A stretch of DNA of 6,300 bases from Paludibacter sp. (GTDB lineage Bacteria > Bacteroidota > Bacteroidia > Bacteroidales > Paludibacteraceae): assembly GCA_028748945.1 (NCBI GenBank), contig JAQTOL010000199.1:1-6300 (forward strand). The letters run 5' to 3'. The notes beneath the pieces are model-generated. The model was not told the origin of the DNA. It made no database searches and worked only from the letters and a program-made list of their open reading frames with translations. Positions within the stretch are counted from its first letter, which is position 1. The number at the start of each line of letters is the position of its first letter. Positions 6,116 through 6,300 of the stretch are shown in pieces. The position numbers were made by a program, and so were the translations under genes.

Positions 6116-6300
6116 ATGATAGAAATAATGGATACAACACTTCGCGATGGTGAACAAACATCGGGAGTTTCTTTTGCACCGCAGGAAAAGCTAAGCATTG
6201 CACGGCTTTTGTTGGAAGAATTGCATGTTGATCGAATTGAAATTGCTTCGGCCCGTGTATCTGATGGTGAATTTGCTTCGGTAAGCCGTGTTGCTCAATG
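6116..6300 (+). CDS. cimA: Second 2-isopropylmalate/citramalate synthase family protein, probable CimA (3' end outside window)
   Basis: Sixty-one complete codons are visible. The start [14 protein letters not shown] carries the DTTLRDGEQ motif (residues 6-14; Arg10 catalytic, Asp11 metal ligand) shared by LeuA, CimA and homocitrate synthases. The following sequence, with GVSF, EKLSIARLLLEEL, VDRIEIASARVSDGE and a trailing VAQ, closely resembles what I recall of Leptospira citramalate synthase (GVSF, EKLNIAKFLL, VDRVEIASARVSKGE). It differs clearly from the leuA in this window, which has [12 protein letters not shown] at the same place. CimA condenses pyruvate with acetyl-CoA to citramalate, opening the threonine-independent route to isoleucine. 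The ATG at 6116 is preferred; an ATG at 6128 is a less likely alternative. The residues that determine pyruvate versus ketoisovalerate use, and any regulatory domain, lie beyond the window. A second LeuA-type activity is therefore still possible. Confidence 0.8.
   Translation, partial: MIEIMDTTLRDGEQTSGVSFAPQEKLSIARLLLEELHVDRIEIASARVSDGEFASVSRVAQ

Noticed and set aside
6107..6122. TTGACA-like sequence followed by TATGAT near the cimA start, resembling a sigma-70 promoter
   Set aside because: The two elements are almost adjacent, without the required spacer, and this phylum uses a different promoter consensus.

Overview
The window looks like chromosomal DNA from a member of the Bacteroidota, probably order Bacteroidales. 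The evidence is the AT-rich intergenic sequence, weak or absent Shine-Dalgarno sequences, promoters of the TTTG-N19-TAnnTTTG type, and a leuA-leuC-leuD-second leuA-like gene order that I know from Bacteroides relatives. All genes that can be supported are on the + strand.

Layout: (1) bases 1-197 are the C-terminal tail of a Fic-domain protein, followed by a strong terminator at 315-349. (2) Bases 496-2080 are a two-gene p-aminobenzoate (folate precursor) unit, pabB and a class IV aminotransferase-fold pabC, overlapping by 17 nt. A probable promoter and a long inverted repeat lie just upstream. (3) Bases 2081-2425 hold a promoter, a 20-codon leader peptide rich in Leu and Ile codons, competing antiterminator and terminator hairpins, and a further stem-loop: a classical translation-coupled attenuator. 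(4) Bases 2426-6041 are leuA, leuC and leuD. (5) From 6116 to the window edge is the start of a second homocitrate-synthase-family enzyme whose N-terminus resembles Leptospira-type citramalate synthase (CimA).

How the genes work together: LeuA makes 2-isopropylmalate from 2-ketoisovalerate and acetyl-CoA, and LeuCD isomerises it to 3-isopropylmalate. If the last gene is CimA, the same LeuCD would also isomerise citramalate on the threonine-independent route to 2-ketobutyrate and isoleucine. A leader that presents both Leu and Ile codons to the ribosome fits an operon serving both amino acids. LeuB is not in the window and may follow downstream.

The most noteworthy item is the attenuator at about 2158-2349. 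Its parts can be seen directly: near-consensus promoter, leader ORF, rare Leu codons, a stop codon touching the antiterminator strand, an exact 8-bp antiterminator, and a UUCG-capped terminator with eight T. Its function is inferred.
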